14,257 nucleotides of DNA, from positions 1 to 14,257 of the forward strand of contig JASLCY010000052.1 of assembly GCA_030151925.1 (NCBI GenBank). Direction: 5' to 3'. Position 1 is the stretch's first letter, and each line of letters starts with the position of its first letter. The translations under genes were made by a program, and so were the position numbers. The notes below the pieces were generated by a model. That model was not told where the DNA came from. It searched no databases and was given only the letters and a program-made list of their open reading frames with translations. Source of the DNA: Oligoflexus sp. (lineage in GTDB: Bacteria > Bdellovibrionota_B > Oligoflexia > Oligoflexales > Oligoflexaceae). Of the stretch, positions 6,896 to 14,257 are shown one piece after another.

Positions 6896-8209
6896 TTATG
6901 TCGTAGCAAGAGCTGGCTGGCTTTGCCAACTCGTTGATATCTCTTGAATTATGCGGTCGCTGGCGCCTTTCTGCTCTATAACGGCCTGCCAAAGGACTTG
7001 ATGCGGAGGCTCGGTATCCCAGCTCAGGATCTTATACCACTGAAAAAACTCCGGACCATTATGAATAACTCGAGCGAGTCCCTGCTCGACCAGTGAGACG
7101 GCTTCGCCGCTGGTTTGAAAATGCGGCCCGAAACAAAGATAGAGACCTCTGCAAGCCGGTTCCAAAACATTATGCACCCGAAAATGCAGGGCTCCTCCAA
7201 CCCAAGCAAGTTGGGCGCAGCCATAGAGTTCCGGCAAATCACCCAGCGTGTCAACGAAGAGCACATCATGTCCGCTATGCGCGGCGGCATAACCCTCCGT
7301 CGATACGCGGCAAAGGTTTACGTTGAGATCCCGGAGCGTGACCAGCATCCCATCCACATTGCTCGCCGAGAGGTCATGGGGCGCGATGATAACGGCCGCC
7401 TTGGGATCGAAAGCCTTGAGCTGCCGGAAGATCGACGCGAACTCCTGCAGGTCACGCGGCCAGGCGCTGCCGAGCACGATGATGCGGCGACCGTGGAGAA
7501 AACCCTTCAGCTGCTCCTTCAGTCGGGCCAGAGCCTCGCTCCGCTCGGAGATGCGTTCGAGCACACGATCGTATTTCGTATCGCCGGTGATCAGGACGCG
7601 CGAGCTATCGATATCCAGCACTTCGTGGAAGAAGCTCTGGTCCTGGGCGCGCACCACGAAACTCTTCCTCATGGGTTTCAGGAGCCACGAGCGGACCTTG
7701 CGCGCCCAACGCTTCTTCCGGAGATGGGCGGCTTCCACGCCGTCGACCAGATAGATCGGGGCATAACGTTTACAGACATGGACCATCCCCGGCCAGAGTT
7801 CGTAGCGAACGCAGACGAAGGCGGTCGGACGGAGCGCGACGGCCACCTCTCTCCAGAACGTGGGCTTATCGGAAGGAATGAGAAGATAGGGCGTAACCTC
7901 TTTTTGCGACTGAGCGAACTTCAGGCCCGAAGGCGAGAAGAACAGGATGAAGAGGGAGCAGTCGCCGCGCGCTTTCAAACGCGCGATGAGGGGCTTCGCC
8001 TGTTCGTATTCACCGGCCGAGGAGCAGATGAAGACGACCGAACGCGGAAAACGCGCCCGCTCCTTCGCCCACGGCTGGAGTTTTTCGAGGGCGCCTTCGC
8101 GGAGCGCGAGCTGGTCCTGGAGTTTGCGGCTGAAGACGGTCGCGGCCCGCAAGAGGCCGAGCAGGAGAATCCAAAGGCCTTCGTAAAGGCTGAGCGCGAT
8201 CTTATACAT
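6896..8209 (-). CDS. waaA: 3-deoxy-D-manno-octulosonic acid (Kdo) transferase, divergent
   Basis: WaaA (KdtA, family GT30) adds Kdo from CMP-Kdo to lipid A precursor at the inner face of the inner membrane. The 437-residue protein has the usual N-terminal membrane anchor (about residues 3-25). The SxGE motif appears as CSSAGEYEQ with the likely catalytic Glu at residue 67. Other family segments are SPSG (92-95), YELWPG (136-141), TGDTKYD (208-214) and DTLGDLPELYG (320-330) followed by VGGAL and HNVLEPA. Several motifs are altered: NARLS reads VDGVEA, STHEGEE reads SAWPRDL, PRHPER reads PHDLSA, and GGHN reads RVHN. It overlaps the upstream glycosyltransferase gene by 8 bp. The family is secure; the donor or acceptor sugar could differ from Kdo and lipid A. 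Confidence 0.83.
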   Translation of the reverse strand: MYKIALSLYEGLWILLLGLLRAATVFSRKLQDQLALREGALEKLQPWAKERARFPRSVVFICSSAGEYEQAKPLIARLKARGDCSLFILFFSPSGLKFAQSQKEVTPYLLIPSDKPTFWREVAVALRPTAFVCVRYELWPGMVHVCKRYAPIYLVDGVEAAHLRKKRWARKVRSWLLKPMRKSFVVRAQDQSFFHEVLDIDSSRVLITGDTKYDRVLERISERSEALARLKEQLKGFLHGRRIIVLGSAWPRDLQEFASIFRQLKAFDPKAAVIIAPHDLSASNVDGMLVTLRDLNVNLCRVSTEGYAAAHSGHDVLFVDTLGDLPELYGCAQLAWVGGALHFRVHNVLEPACRGLYLCFGPHFQTSGEAVSLVEQGLARVIHNGPEFFQWYKILSWDTEPPHQVLWQAVIEQKGASDRIIQEISTSWQSQPALATT

Positions 8210-9371
8210 ATTGTTCTTGGCTCGCTTGAGCGGCTAATCGGTTGCTCTTGAGGATTTGCCGGAGATGTTCGGCGACCTGTCCCGGTTGGATCAAACCAAA
8301 ACAGAGTTTGTCGCCGTAACGGCATTCTTGTTTGCCGTGTTTGGAGCAAGGCCGGCAGCCGAGCGCTGCGGAGAACGCGCGGCTGTTCGGTCGCCAGGGC
8401 GGGAAACCGAAGGCTTCGACCGTAGGCCCGAAGAGAGCGGCCACGGGAACGCCGACCGACTCCGCCACGTGCAGGAGGGCCGAATCGTTGCAGAGCAGGA
8501 CATCGGCCTTATGCAGAGCCTGCGCCGTCTCCCATAGATTGAGTTTGCCGGCGAGGTTGAGGATAGGCCCCGTCCAATCCAGCTTATCGAGGATCGTGAC
8601 CGCGATCTCACGCTCCTGCTCGTTCCCCACGAAGAGGAGCCCGATCGGTTCGCCCTTGAGGTCGGGATCGGCCTCCAGATTGCGGCGCAGGAGATCCGCG
8701 ATGTCATGAAAGAGCTTGATCGGCGCTTTTTTGGTGTCGTAGGCCGCGCCGGGCGCGATCGCGAGCCAGCGTCCGAACTTGAGCTCTTTCTGCCAAGGCG
8801 TTTCCGCAGCGACAGCGGCCGAGAGGAGGGAAGGGACGGCTGTGATGCTCTGCAGGACGTCCTGCATCTCGACCGGCATATGCACGGACAAGGCGTGGCG
8901 CAGGGTCCTGAGCATCATCTCGTATTGATACACCTCGGTCGTCTGCATCTCGGGCGGCAAGATCCGGCGCCGGCCCCGGAGGCGGGACATCACGGTCATC
9001 GCCCCGCGATCGAGCGAGCGTTTATCGCAGGTATAGCTTTTGATGCGGTACTCTTTCTTCAGAGTGCGGCAGAGCAATTGCGAGCGGAGGTTGGTTTGCA
9101 AATCGATAACGAAATGCACATCCTTGAGTTCTTCCGCGACCTTGTCGGAATAATTGCTGAGATCGGGATCGACGTCGATCGTCTTGATTTCGGGGAAGGC
9201 GTTGGCGATCAACTGCAGGGCCGGCTTCCGCCCGACCCAGCTGATCTCCACCGGCGCCGGGATCTGCCGCAGGAAGTCGATGCAGGCGGTCGCCAGCACC
9301 ACATCACCGATGCTGGTGCTGCGAATGATACCTATCTTGATCAATGGCAACGTCGCTGAAGGTGTAAGCAC
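8202..9371 (-). CDS. Glycosyltransferase family 9 (ADP-heptose:LPS heptosyltransferase-like)
   Basis: GT9 enzymes such as WaaC and WaaF transfer L-glycero-D-manno-heptose from ADP-heptose to the LPS inner core in the cytoplasm. The 389-residue protein begins with IKIGIIRSTSIGDVVLA, the family N-terminal motif (residues 11-27). The C-terminal nucleotide-sugar half carries APGAAYDTKKAP (206-217), NLAGKLNLWETAQAL (272-286), then CNDSALLHVAESVGVPVAALFGPT (294-317), which is diagnostic. Four cysteines near the end (C339, C342, C350, C357) form the CxPC-type cluster common in WaaF-like proteins. The start is GTG at 9371, with GGAGAG six bases before it; a nearer ATG at 9376 is out of frame. It is the first gene of the minus-strand operon. 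WaaC, WaaF and other heptosyltransferases cannot be told apart here. Confidence 0.88.
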   Translation of the reverse strand: MLTPSATLPLIKIGIIRSTSIGDVVLATACIDFLRQIPAPVEISWVGRKPALQLIANAFPEIKTIDVDPDLSNYSDKVAEELKDVHFVIDLQTNLRSQLLCRTLKKEYRIKSYTCDKRSLDRGAMTVMSRLRGRRRILPPEMQTTEVYQYEMMLRTLRHALSVHMPVEMQDVLQSITAVPSLLSAAVAAETPWQKELKFGRWLAIAPGAAYDTKKAPIKLFHDIADLLRRNLEADPDLKGEPIGLLFVGNEQEREIAVTILDKLDWTGPILNLAGKLNLWETAQALHKADVLLCNDSALLHVAESVGVPVAALFGPTVEAFGFPPWRPNSRAFSAALGCRPCSKHGKQECRYGDKLCFGLIQPGQVAEHLRQILKSNRLAAQASQEQYV

Positions 9372-9499
9372 GACATTCTCTCCCTTACTTTCGTTCTGTC
9401 CCCGTCGCCAAGGGGATACGGAGAATAACAGAACCCCTGCTTCTATTCTAACCCCATTTCGGGTCTAGGCACTCGAAAAGCTGCGTGAATTTTCCGCCT

Positions 9500-9516
9500 C
9501 TTATGAATTTCATAAG
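9500..9516. promoter_or_regulatory. Perfect 17-bp palindrome, candidate operator
   Basis: The sequence CTTATGAATTTCATAAG has perfect 8-base arms about a single central base. It lies between the divergent GT9 operon (start at 9371) and the envelope gene trio (start at 9624). That is about 65 bases upstream of the extended -10 promoter and about 130 bases before the GT9 start. The size and symmetry suit a dimeric repressor or activator. No U-run follows it, so a terminator is unlikely. Confidence 0.5.
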
Positions 9517-9577
9517 CTGGCCTCATGGCCTCGGCAGGAATTGCCGTGATGGGGTGAATGGTTAAGAAAAGTCAAAA

Positions 9578-9586
9578 TGGTACAAT
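9578..9586 (+). promoter_or_regulatory. Extended -10 promoter for the envelope gene trio
   Basis: TGGTACAAT is an extended -10 element (TG-N-TACAAT, 5 of 6 to TATAAT). The -35 region 16 bases upstream (TGGTTA) is poor, as expected of extended -10 promoters. The predicted start near 9592-9594 leaves a leader of about 30 bases containing GAGGA five bases before the ATG at 9624. Confidence 0.5.
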
Positions 9587-9623
9587 CATAGTAGGTCCGT
9601 TTTAGCTCGTCCTGAGGAAGCCC

Positions 9624-10691
9624 ATGGCCAAACAACACGAGTCCAGCAAAGAGAAAGCCGAGAACCGCAAGCGATTTGAACGCAAGCGTTATCTCAACGT
9701 CATCTACTTCATCGATTCGAATCGAACCCATACGCTCAAGTTCAGCATAGGAACGAGCTACTTTACGGTTGGCGCTCTCAGCGCCGCGGTCGTTTGGGCT
9801 TTGATTTCCACGACTCTTTTGATTCGCGATCACCTTGTCATCTCCGACCTCAGGACGCACAGCCAGTCGCTGCTCGAAATGGTCTTCAACTACCAAACGC
9901 GCTATGACGAAGTTTACGAGAAGGCCTATCCGAACAACTCGCCGCTCGTCGCGACCAATAAGGATGAAACGCCGGCCGTCGCTCCTGACCAGGCCAAAAC
10001 CAGCGAGACCATGTCCCTGGCCGCTGCCGCGACGCCGACTCCGGCCGCGCCCGCTGTGGATAAGACGGCTGATCTCTCTCCCAAGGAGAAAGCGGTGAGC
10101 CAACCTCTCGCCAGCAATTCGCCCCCTATCACGATCGACAACTTCAAGACCCAGATGGGTGAGAAGAGCATGACGATCCGCCTCTCGCTCAAGAACCTGA
10201 ACAGCCAGCAGAAGACCAGCGGATCGGTGCATGCGACCGCGGCCTTCGTCGGCGTCGACGGCAAGAGCTACGAGCTCTCGAGCCATCCGGTGATGATGAG
10301 CGACGATAAATCGAACGATGAGAACTTCAACATCCGCAACTTCAAGAACAAGGCCTTCTACTTCGAGCCGCCGCACGACGTCGCGGGCGGGCGCTTCCTG
10401 AGCGTCGTCGTCATCATCAAGGACGAGGCCGGTCGCTCGAAGGAATTCTCCTATCCGCTGAACAAGGAATTCAAAAGATATAAGGCTCAGCCCGCAGAAC
10501 CCGTTGCGACGGCAGCTCCGGTAGCGGGCGCCGAGGCTCCCGCGGCGAATGCGGCCCCGACGGCGCCTGAATCCCAGACGACCGCGGCGCCTGCGGCGGC
10601 GACGCCTCCCGCCGCGACCGAAGAGACACCAGCGCCTGCCGAACCCGCAGCGAAAGCCGGCGATACGGAAGCCGAGGCGCCCAGCAACTGA
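9624..10691 (+). CDS. Single-pass inner-membrane protein with periplasmic domain, unknown function
   Basis: The 355-residue protein has a charged cytoplasmic N-terminus (rich in Lys, Arg and Glu, residues 1-23). The segment RYLNVIYFIDSNRTHTLKFSIG (22-43) and one membrane helix (about 46-67) follow. Residues 70-103 are probably helical or coiled. An Ala/Pro/Thr linker (about 110-165) leads to a compact region (168-280) with alternating hydrophobic residues suggesting a beta-sandwich. The last 70 residues are Ala/Pro/Glu-rich, as if made to span the cell wall. The N-terminal anchor resembles that of M23-type cell-wall peptidases, but no H-x-x-x-D or H-x-H zinc motif is present, so it is not such an enzyme. 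GAGGA precedes the ATG by five bases. It is first in a three-gene operon, 26 bp before the large lipoprotein. Confidence 0.75.
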   Translation: MAKQHESSKEKAENRKRFERKRYLNVIYFIDSNRTHTLKFSIGTSYFTVGALSAAVVWALISTTLLIRDHLVISDLRTHSQSLLEMVFNYQTRYDEVYEKAYPNNSPLVATNKDETPAVAPDQAKTSETMSLAAAATPTPAAPAVDKTADLSPKEKAVSQPLASNSPPITIDNFKTQMGEKSMTIRLSLKNLNSQQKTSGSVHATAAFVGVDGKSYELSSHPVMMSDDKSNDENFNIRNFKNKAFYFEPPHDVAGGRFLSVVVIIKDEAGRSKEFSYPLNKEFKRYKAQPAEPVATAAPVAGAEAPAANAAPTAPESQTTAAPAAATPPAATEETPAPAEPAAKAGDTEAEAPSN

Positions 10692-10717
10692 ACGACAAGC
10701 GAATCCAGAGGAATCCC

Positions 10718-13516
10718 ATGACGAAGAATCTTACCGGCCTCGTCCTCATGAGTGTGATGGCTTTGGGCGGCTGTCGATATTTTCATTCGGAAGCCAGCCT
10801 CCAGATTCAAGCCCTGAGCGACAGCGGCAAACCGCTGAGCGGCGCCAACGTCATGGTAAACAAAGAGCAGGTCGGTACCACCGATCAGAACGGCCAGTTC
10901 AAGGGCAACCTCAGCCTGCCGAGCGACGAGCCTATCCTCGTCGAGGTCAGCAAGCCTTCCACCGATACGTTCTACGCCCCCTTCTTTGAAACGATCACCG
11001 CTAAACACGGCGACGTGAATACGTTCAAACTCAAGGCCACGCTTTATGGTGTGACGAGGGATACGCCGAAGACCGCGGCTCTGCCCGACACCGAGGCCCC
11101 TGCCGCGGAGAAGGCGGCGGAAGCCCCTGCGGCCGATCAACCGCAAACCATTGATATTGCGGACGATACCCCCAAAGATCCGGCGACGGAGACAGAGGCG
11201 AAAACCATCGAGGCCAAACCCGCGCCGGAGGCCGCACCTGCTGAAGCCGGCGCCACGGGCCGTCCGCTGACCTTCTACGTGGTATCGGGTCGCGACGCGG
11301 TGGAAAACGCTGCGATCTATTACGGCGACAGTACGAAGAAGCAGTGGGTCAAAGGCTGCTACAGCAACACGAACGGCCGCTGCAGCTTCCGCCTTCCCGA
11401 AGGCATGGACACCGCGGTGATCCTGGCTCGCGCCAAGGGCTTTCAGACTCAGAGCCGCACCTTCCAACTGATGGACGGCGACCGGGTCCGCTTCGAGATG
11501 AATCGCGGCCGCAGTCTCGAGGTCTTCGCCATCACGCCCAATCAGGCGAATATGGAAGGCGTGGAAGGCGTCCGGGTCACTCTCAACGGCAAACCCGTGG
11601 GCGCAACCGATCGCTTCGGCTCCTTGATCGCCCCCATGGCGCCTGAGGATCTCGCGGGCGGCAAAGTCGCGCTCGAAGCCGAGCGCTGGCTGCCGAGCAA
11701 AGCGGAATACACCCTCAATCCGCAAAGCCAGGAATCGATCATCCAGCATTTCCAGAGCGTGAAGCCCTTCCTGCCCAAGATCGCTCTCATGGACTTCATC
11801 ACCTATCGTAACCACGCGGGCCAGAACCTCCTGAGCGCTCCGACCCTCGAAGGCCTTACCGCGGCTCTCGCCCAGGCGGGGGCGAGCGTAGCCAACGGCC
11901 CTGCGCTCAACGGCAAGCTCGCGGCCCAGAAGCTCTCCCTGAACGACCTCTCCGCCTCGACCTGGACCGAGGTCAAGAAAATCAATGAAACGCTTCATTA
12001 CATCGTCCGCCCTTCGTTCATAGAAGGCCCCGACGCCCGCATCATCCTCTCCGCCATCGATCTCTCAGGCCGCATGGTGTATTCCACCTCGCTCTCGGTG
12101 AAGGCCAAGGGTTCGACCCAGGCCGTCCTCAGCGAGCTGTCGCAGCGCCTCGTCCAGAACCTTCGCCATGAAGGGGCCGTGACCGAAGCCCTGCAAGACG
12201 AATTCCGCATCAACCTCGGCCAAAGCCATGGCCTGAAGACCGGCGATCGCGTGCAGATCACCGGCAACCTCCGCCTGCCCAACGGCGAGATCAGCGCGTG
12301 GGATGCGATCGCGAGCGCGGTCGTGACCGAAGCCGGGGCGAACAGCAGCCGCATCCGTCTCCAGCAGACGCAGCCGAATTCCCGCGTGGAACCAGGCAAC
12401 TCGGTGGCGATCGAACGCCGCTCCCTTCCGACCGATGAGGCGCTTACCCTCGCGGTGACGGAAGACCAAAGCAAAGGCCCTATCGGTCTTGCCGAAGTCT
12501 ATGACGGCGATCATTGGCTCGGCTCCAGCGATCTCAAAGGCCAGGCCCTCATCCCTGTCGCGGAAACGTTGAAATCGCCGAACGTCCATGTCTACAGCCC
12601 GGGTTATACGCCGGCAGAGGTCCCGCTGTTCAAGGGCCAGAAGTCCCTGATGGCCACGCTCGCCCACGATGCGATACCCGTTCAGATCGAAACCTCTCCG
12701 ACCGGCGCCCTGGTGAAGATCAACGGCCGCGACCTCGGCCGCACGCCGATCGACACCGAAATTCCCTATCCAGGGCCTTCGGTCATCGTCGAAGTCGGCG
12801 GCGTCGACGGTTATGAACGCGTAACCCGCACGCAGGCCGTCGGCGCGCGCGGCATCATCCTGCGCGAGGACACCGCCCTGACCCTTCATCGGGACCCCAT
12901 ACAGGCCGCGAAGATCTACGTCTCGGAAGGCCGCGTGAACGATGCCGAGCAGCTTCTGGAAGCGGTTCCCGATACCGAAGCGAGCTATCCCCTCGCTCAG
13001 CACATGGTCGGCGAGCTCTACCTCAATCAAACCCACGATCCCGTGAAGGCCGCGACGGCCTTCCACAAGGTCACCTCGCAGCCCGACGTGGAATCCTTCA
13101 AGGACAAGCGTTTCATCGGCTCGTTCATCAACGAGGCGGTCGCGCTCTTCCAAGCCGGCGAGCAGGCCGCGGTACGCGACCAGAATCTCGCGATCAGCTA
13201 CTGGCGCCAATGCGAGGCCATCCTCAACAAGACCGAAGATCAGCTGCGCTACGTGCCTCAGGCCCAATATCCCCAGGCCGTCCACACGCTGTCCTACTAT
13301 CGGGCCCTCAGCCTCCATAAGACCTGGACGCTCACGCAGAACGCGGAGGACCAGGCGAAAGCCACGCAGCACTGGAAGGATTACATCGAAGGCACGGCCC
13401 TCGCCATTCCCCAGGACCAGCGCTTCGATTGGGTGAAGAAGGCCGAAGGTTACTTCAAGCAAATCCAGACCGCTCGCAGCAAACCCCGCGACGCGCGCAG
13501 CCCTGTAGCCATGTAA
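10718..13516 (+). CDS. Large multidomain lipoprotein with PEGA and TolB/CsgG-like regions
   Basis: A 932-residue protein of unknown function. The signal peptide ends in the lipobox LGGC (Cys 19). Residues 27-108, 183-262, 265-333 and 577-650 look like Ig-like carboxypeptidase-regulatory beta domains (G-x-x-L-x-G-A-x-V, then T-D-x-x-G-x-F). An Ala/Glu/Pro linker separates the first two. Residues 352-485 (PKIALMDF onward, then VRPSF and a long helix) resemble the TolB N-terminal/CsgG fold. Residues 490-568 (INLGQSHGLKTGDRVQI) resemble the C-terminal barrel of FlgT-type proteins. Residues 653-725 match a PEGA domain (P-V-x-I-x-T-S-P-T-G-A-x-V-x-I-N-G and G-R-T-P). Residues 728-920 are helical and TPR-like. 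AGAGGA lies about six bases before the ATG. It follows the membrane protein by 26 bp and precedes the PilZ gene by 9 bp, so it probably works with both in the envelope. Confidence 0.8.
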   Translation: MTKNLTGLVLMSVMALGGCRYFHSEASLQIQALSDSGKPLSGANVMVNKEQVGTTDQNGQFKGNLSLPSDEPILVEVSKPSTDTFYAPFFETITAKHGDVNTFKLKATLYGVTRDTPKTAALPDTEAPAAEKAAEAPAADQPQTIDIADDTPKDPATETEAKTIEAKPAPEAAPAEAGATGRPLTFYVVSGRDAVENAAIYYGDSTKKQWVKGCYSNTNGRCSFRLPEGMDTAVILARAKGFQTQSRTFQLMDGDRVRFEMNRGRSLEVFAITPNQANMEGVEGVRVTLNGKPVGATDRFGSLIAPMAPEDLAGGKVALEAERWLPSKAEYTLNPQSQESIIQHFQSVKPFLPKIALMDFITYRNHAGQNLLSAPTLEGLTAALAQAGASVANGPALNGKLAAQKLSLNDLSASTWTEVKKINETLHYIVRPSFIEGPDARIILSAIDLSGRMVYSTSLSVKAKGSTQAVLSELSQRLVQNLRHEGAVTEALQDEFRINLGQSHGLKTGDRVQITGNLRLPNGEISAWDAIASAVVTEAGANSSRIRLQQTQPNSRVEPGNSVAIERRSLPTDEALTLAVTEDQSKGPIGLAEVYDGDHWLGSSDLKGQALIPVAETLKSPNVHVYSPGYTPAEVPLFKGQKSLMATLAHDAIPVQIETSPTGALVKINGRDLGRTPIDTEIPYPGPSVIVEVGGVDGYERVTRTQAVGARGIILREDTALTLHRDPIQAAKIYVSEGRVNDAEQLLEAVPDTEASYPLAQHMVGELYLNQTHDPVKAATAFHKVTSQPDVESFKDKRFIGSFINEAVALFQAGEQAAVRDQNLAISYWRQCEAILNKTEDQLRYVPQAQYPQAVHTLSYYRALSLHKTWTLTQNAEDQAKATQHWKDYIEGTALAIPQDQRFDWVKKAEGYFKQIQTARSKPRDARSPVAM

Positions 13517-13525
13517 GGGGAAGCC

Positions 13526-14257
13526 ATGACCGAAGTCGCCGAGAAAAAAGGCAGCGAAGAGAAGCAGTCGGGCAATAAGCTCGAAGCCTATCTCCAAGGC
13601 CCGCGCAAGAAACGCAAGAACTACGTGATCCTGGCTTTGGGCGAGGGCATCGACAAGGCTATCGCGTCCGGCATCGAAAGTTACATCAAGAAAACCTATC
13701 CGGCCCTCGCGCTGGCCTATGCGAAGAGCACGGATGAGCTCACCAGGCAGTTCGGGCGGAACATCTCGCTCCTCATCGTCAACGATCAATTCGTCGAACG
13801 GGAAACCGTGATAAAAATGATCCGCCTGATGAAGGAGAAGCGCCGCGAAGAGAGCATCCCGGTGCTCTTCCTCACCAAGGATCCCGAAGCGCTCATCCAG
13901 AACTACCACAAGGAACTGTTCCTCTACCGGGAATCCGACGAGTACATGGTCTATCCGACCTCGACTCTCCCGCAGATCTACGCCCGCATCAAGAACGGCA
14001 TCGACGCGAAGAACCGCCGCAAGTCCCGCCGTTATCCGGTGAACCTGCCGGTGACCTATTTCAGCCTCAACAACGATGCGCAGGCCGAAGGCCGCATGAT
14101 CGACCTCAGCCTGCACGGGGCGCTCATCACGGCCGACAAAAACGTGATTTTCCGCCTTGGCGACCAGATCAAGATCAGCATACCCATCGGCGAGCTCCTC
14201 CACCTCGAATCGGACGATTTCGTGAAGATAACGGGACACGAACACCGCGTATTCATC
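13526..14257 (+). CDS. Degenerate receiver-PilZ protein, putative c-di-GMP effector (3' end missing)
   Basis: The frame is open from ATG 13526 to the window edge, giving 244 residues without a stop. AAGGGG, overlapping the previous stop codon, lies five bases before the ATG. Residues about 31-158 have the alternating pattern of a response-regulator receiver. The acidic pocket is missing, the phospho-acceptor region reads LLIVNDQF (N86-D87), the conserved Thr is kept (T117), and the conserved Lys before Pro is Tyr (Y143-P144). Residues 163-244 start a PilZ domain with both c-di-GMP-binding motifs: RRKSRR (RxxxR, 164-169) and DLSLHG (DxSxxG, 193-198). No signal peptide or membrane segment is seen, so it is probably cytoplasmic. 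Being last of the trio, it could link c-di-GMP to the envelope proteins. The end of the PilZ domain and any output domain lie outside the window. Confidence 0.85.
   Translation, partial: MTEVAEKKGSEEKQSGNKLEAYLQGPRKKRKNYVILALGEGIDKAIASGIESYIKKTYPALALAYAKSTDELTRQFGRNISLLIVNDQFVERETVIKMIRLMKEKRREESIPVLFLTKDPEALIQNYHKELFLYRESDEYMVYPTSTLPQIYARIKNGIDAKNRRKSRRYPVNLPVTYFSLNNDAQAEGRMIDLSLHGALITADKNVIFRLGDQIKISIPIGELLHLESDDFVKITGHEHRVFI

Noticed and set aside
9397..9418. TCCCC/GGGGA stem in the GT9 leader as a terminator or riboswitch
   Set aside because: Only five solid base pairs on the transcribed minus strand, with an 8-base loop and no T-run; too weak to call.
9445..9450. TAGAAT (minus strand) as the -10 of the GT9-waaA-rng operon
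   Set aside because: The hexamer is good, but no -35 element is found 16-18 bases upstream and there is no extended TG, so the promoter stays unassigned.
9527..9549. GG/GC elements near 9530-9546 as a second sigma-54 promoter
   Set aside because: The distance between GG and GC is wrong by two bases, or more in the other register; sigma-54 does not tolerate this.
9624..10691. M23 peptidase gene
   Set aside because: Only the membrane anchor looks similar; no zinc-binding His/Asp motifs are present in the periplasmic part.
12065..14245. A 726-codon minus-strand reading frame at the right end
   Set aside because: It runs opposite both the lipoprotein and the PilZ gene, whose motifs are clear, and its translation is Arg/His/Gly-rich without a recognisable domain.

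Overview
The window looks like chromosomal DNA from a flagellated Gram-negative bacterium. It carries bacterial-type L21/L27 genes, flagellar hook-assembly genes behind a sigma-54-type promoter, an LPS inner-core operon and several lipoprotein signal peptides. Coding DNA is G+C-rich, except the more A+T-balanced L21/L27 end. The combination of very Ala/Lys-rich FliK and FlgD proteins, a sigma-54-type flagellar promoter and many unfamiliar lipoproteins suggests a deltaproteobacterium-like or Bdellovibrionota/Oligoflexia-type organism. That placement is an impression, not demonstrated. I see no mobile element, CRISPR array, tRNA or rRNA.

Layout. (1) 1-407, minus strand: the start of rpmA (L27) and complete rplU (L21), with a candidate promoter and leader hairpin at 476-552. 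(2) 712-5388, plus strand: a strong sigma-54-type promoter followed by fliK, flgD and a cysteine-repeat lipoprotein. fliK and flgD are 3 bp apart; the lipoprotein start lies 47 bp after flgD, or overlaps it by 4 bp if an upstream GTG is used. (3) 5392-9371, minus strand: a GT9 heptosyltransferase-like gene, a divergent waaA (Kdo transferase) and rng (RNase G), closely packed and converging on the lipoprotein gene with 3 bp between them. (4) 9372-9623: a divergent intergenic region with a perfect 17-bp palindrome and an extended -10 promoter. (5) 9624-14257, plus strand: a tightly spaced trio. It encodes a single-pass inner-membrane protein with a periplasmic domain, a 932-residue multidomain lipoprotein, and a degenerate receiver-PilZ protein cut off by the window end.

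How they work together. fliK and flgD build and measure the flagellar hook. The minus-strand operon supplies LPS inner-core sugars plus an RNA-processing enzyme. The last trio is the most original part. One protein sits in the inner membrane, one is a predicted periplasm-facing lipoprotein with Ig-like, TolB/CsgG-like, PEGA and helical-repeat regions, and one is a predicted cytoplasmic c-di-GMP receptor. Together they could form an envelope-spanning, c-di-GMP-responsive assembly. This is inference from gene order and domains. The second candidate novelty is the lipoprotein at 4507-5388, built from three tandem ~73-residue modules with regularly spaced cysteines.
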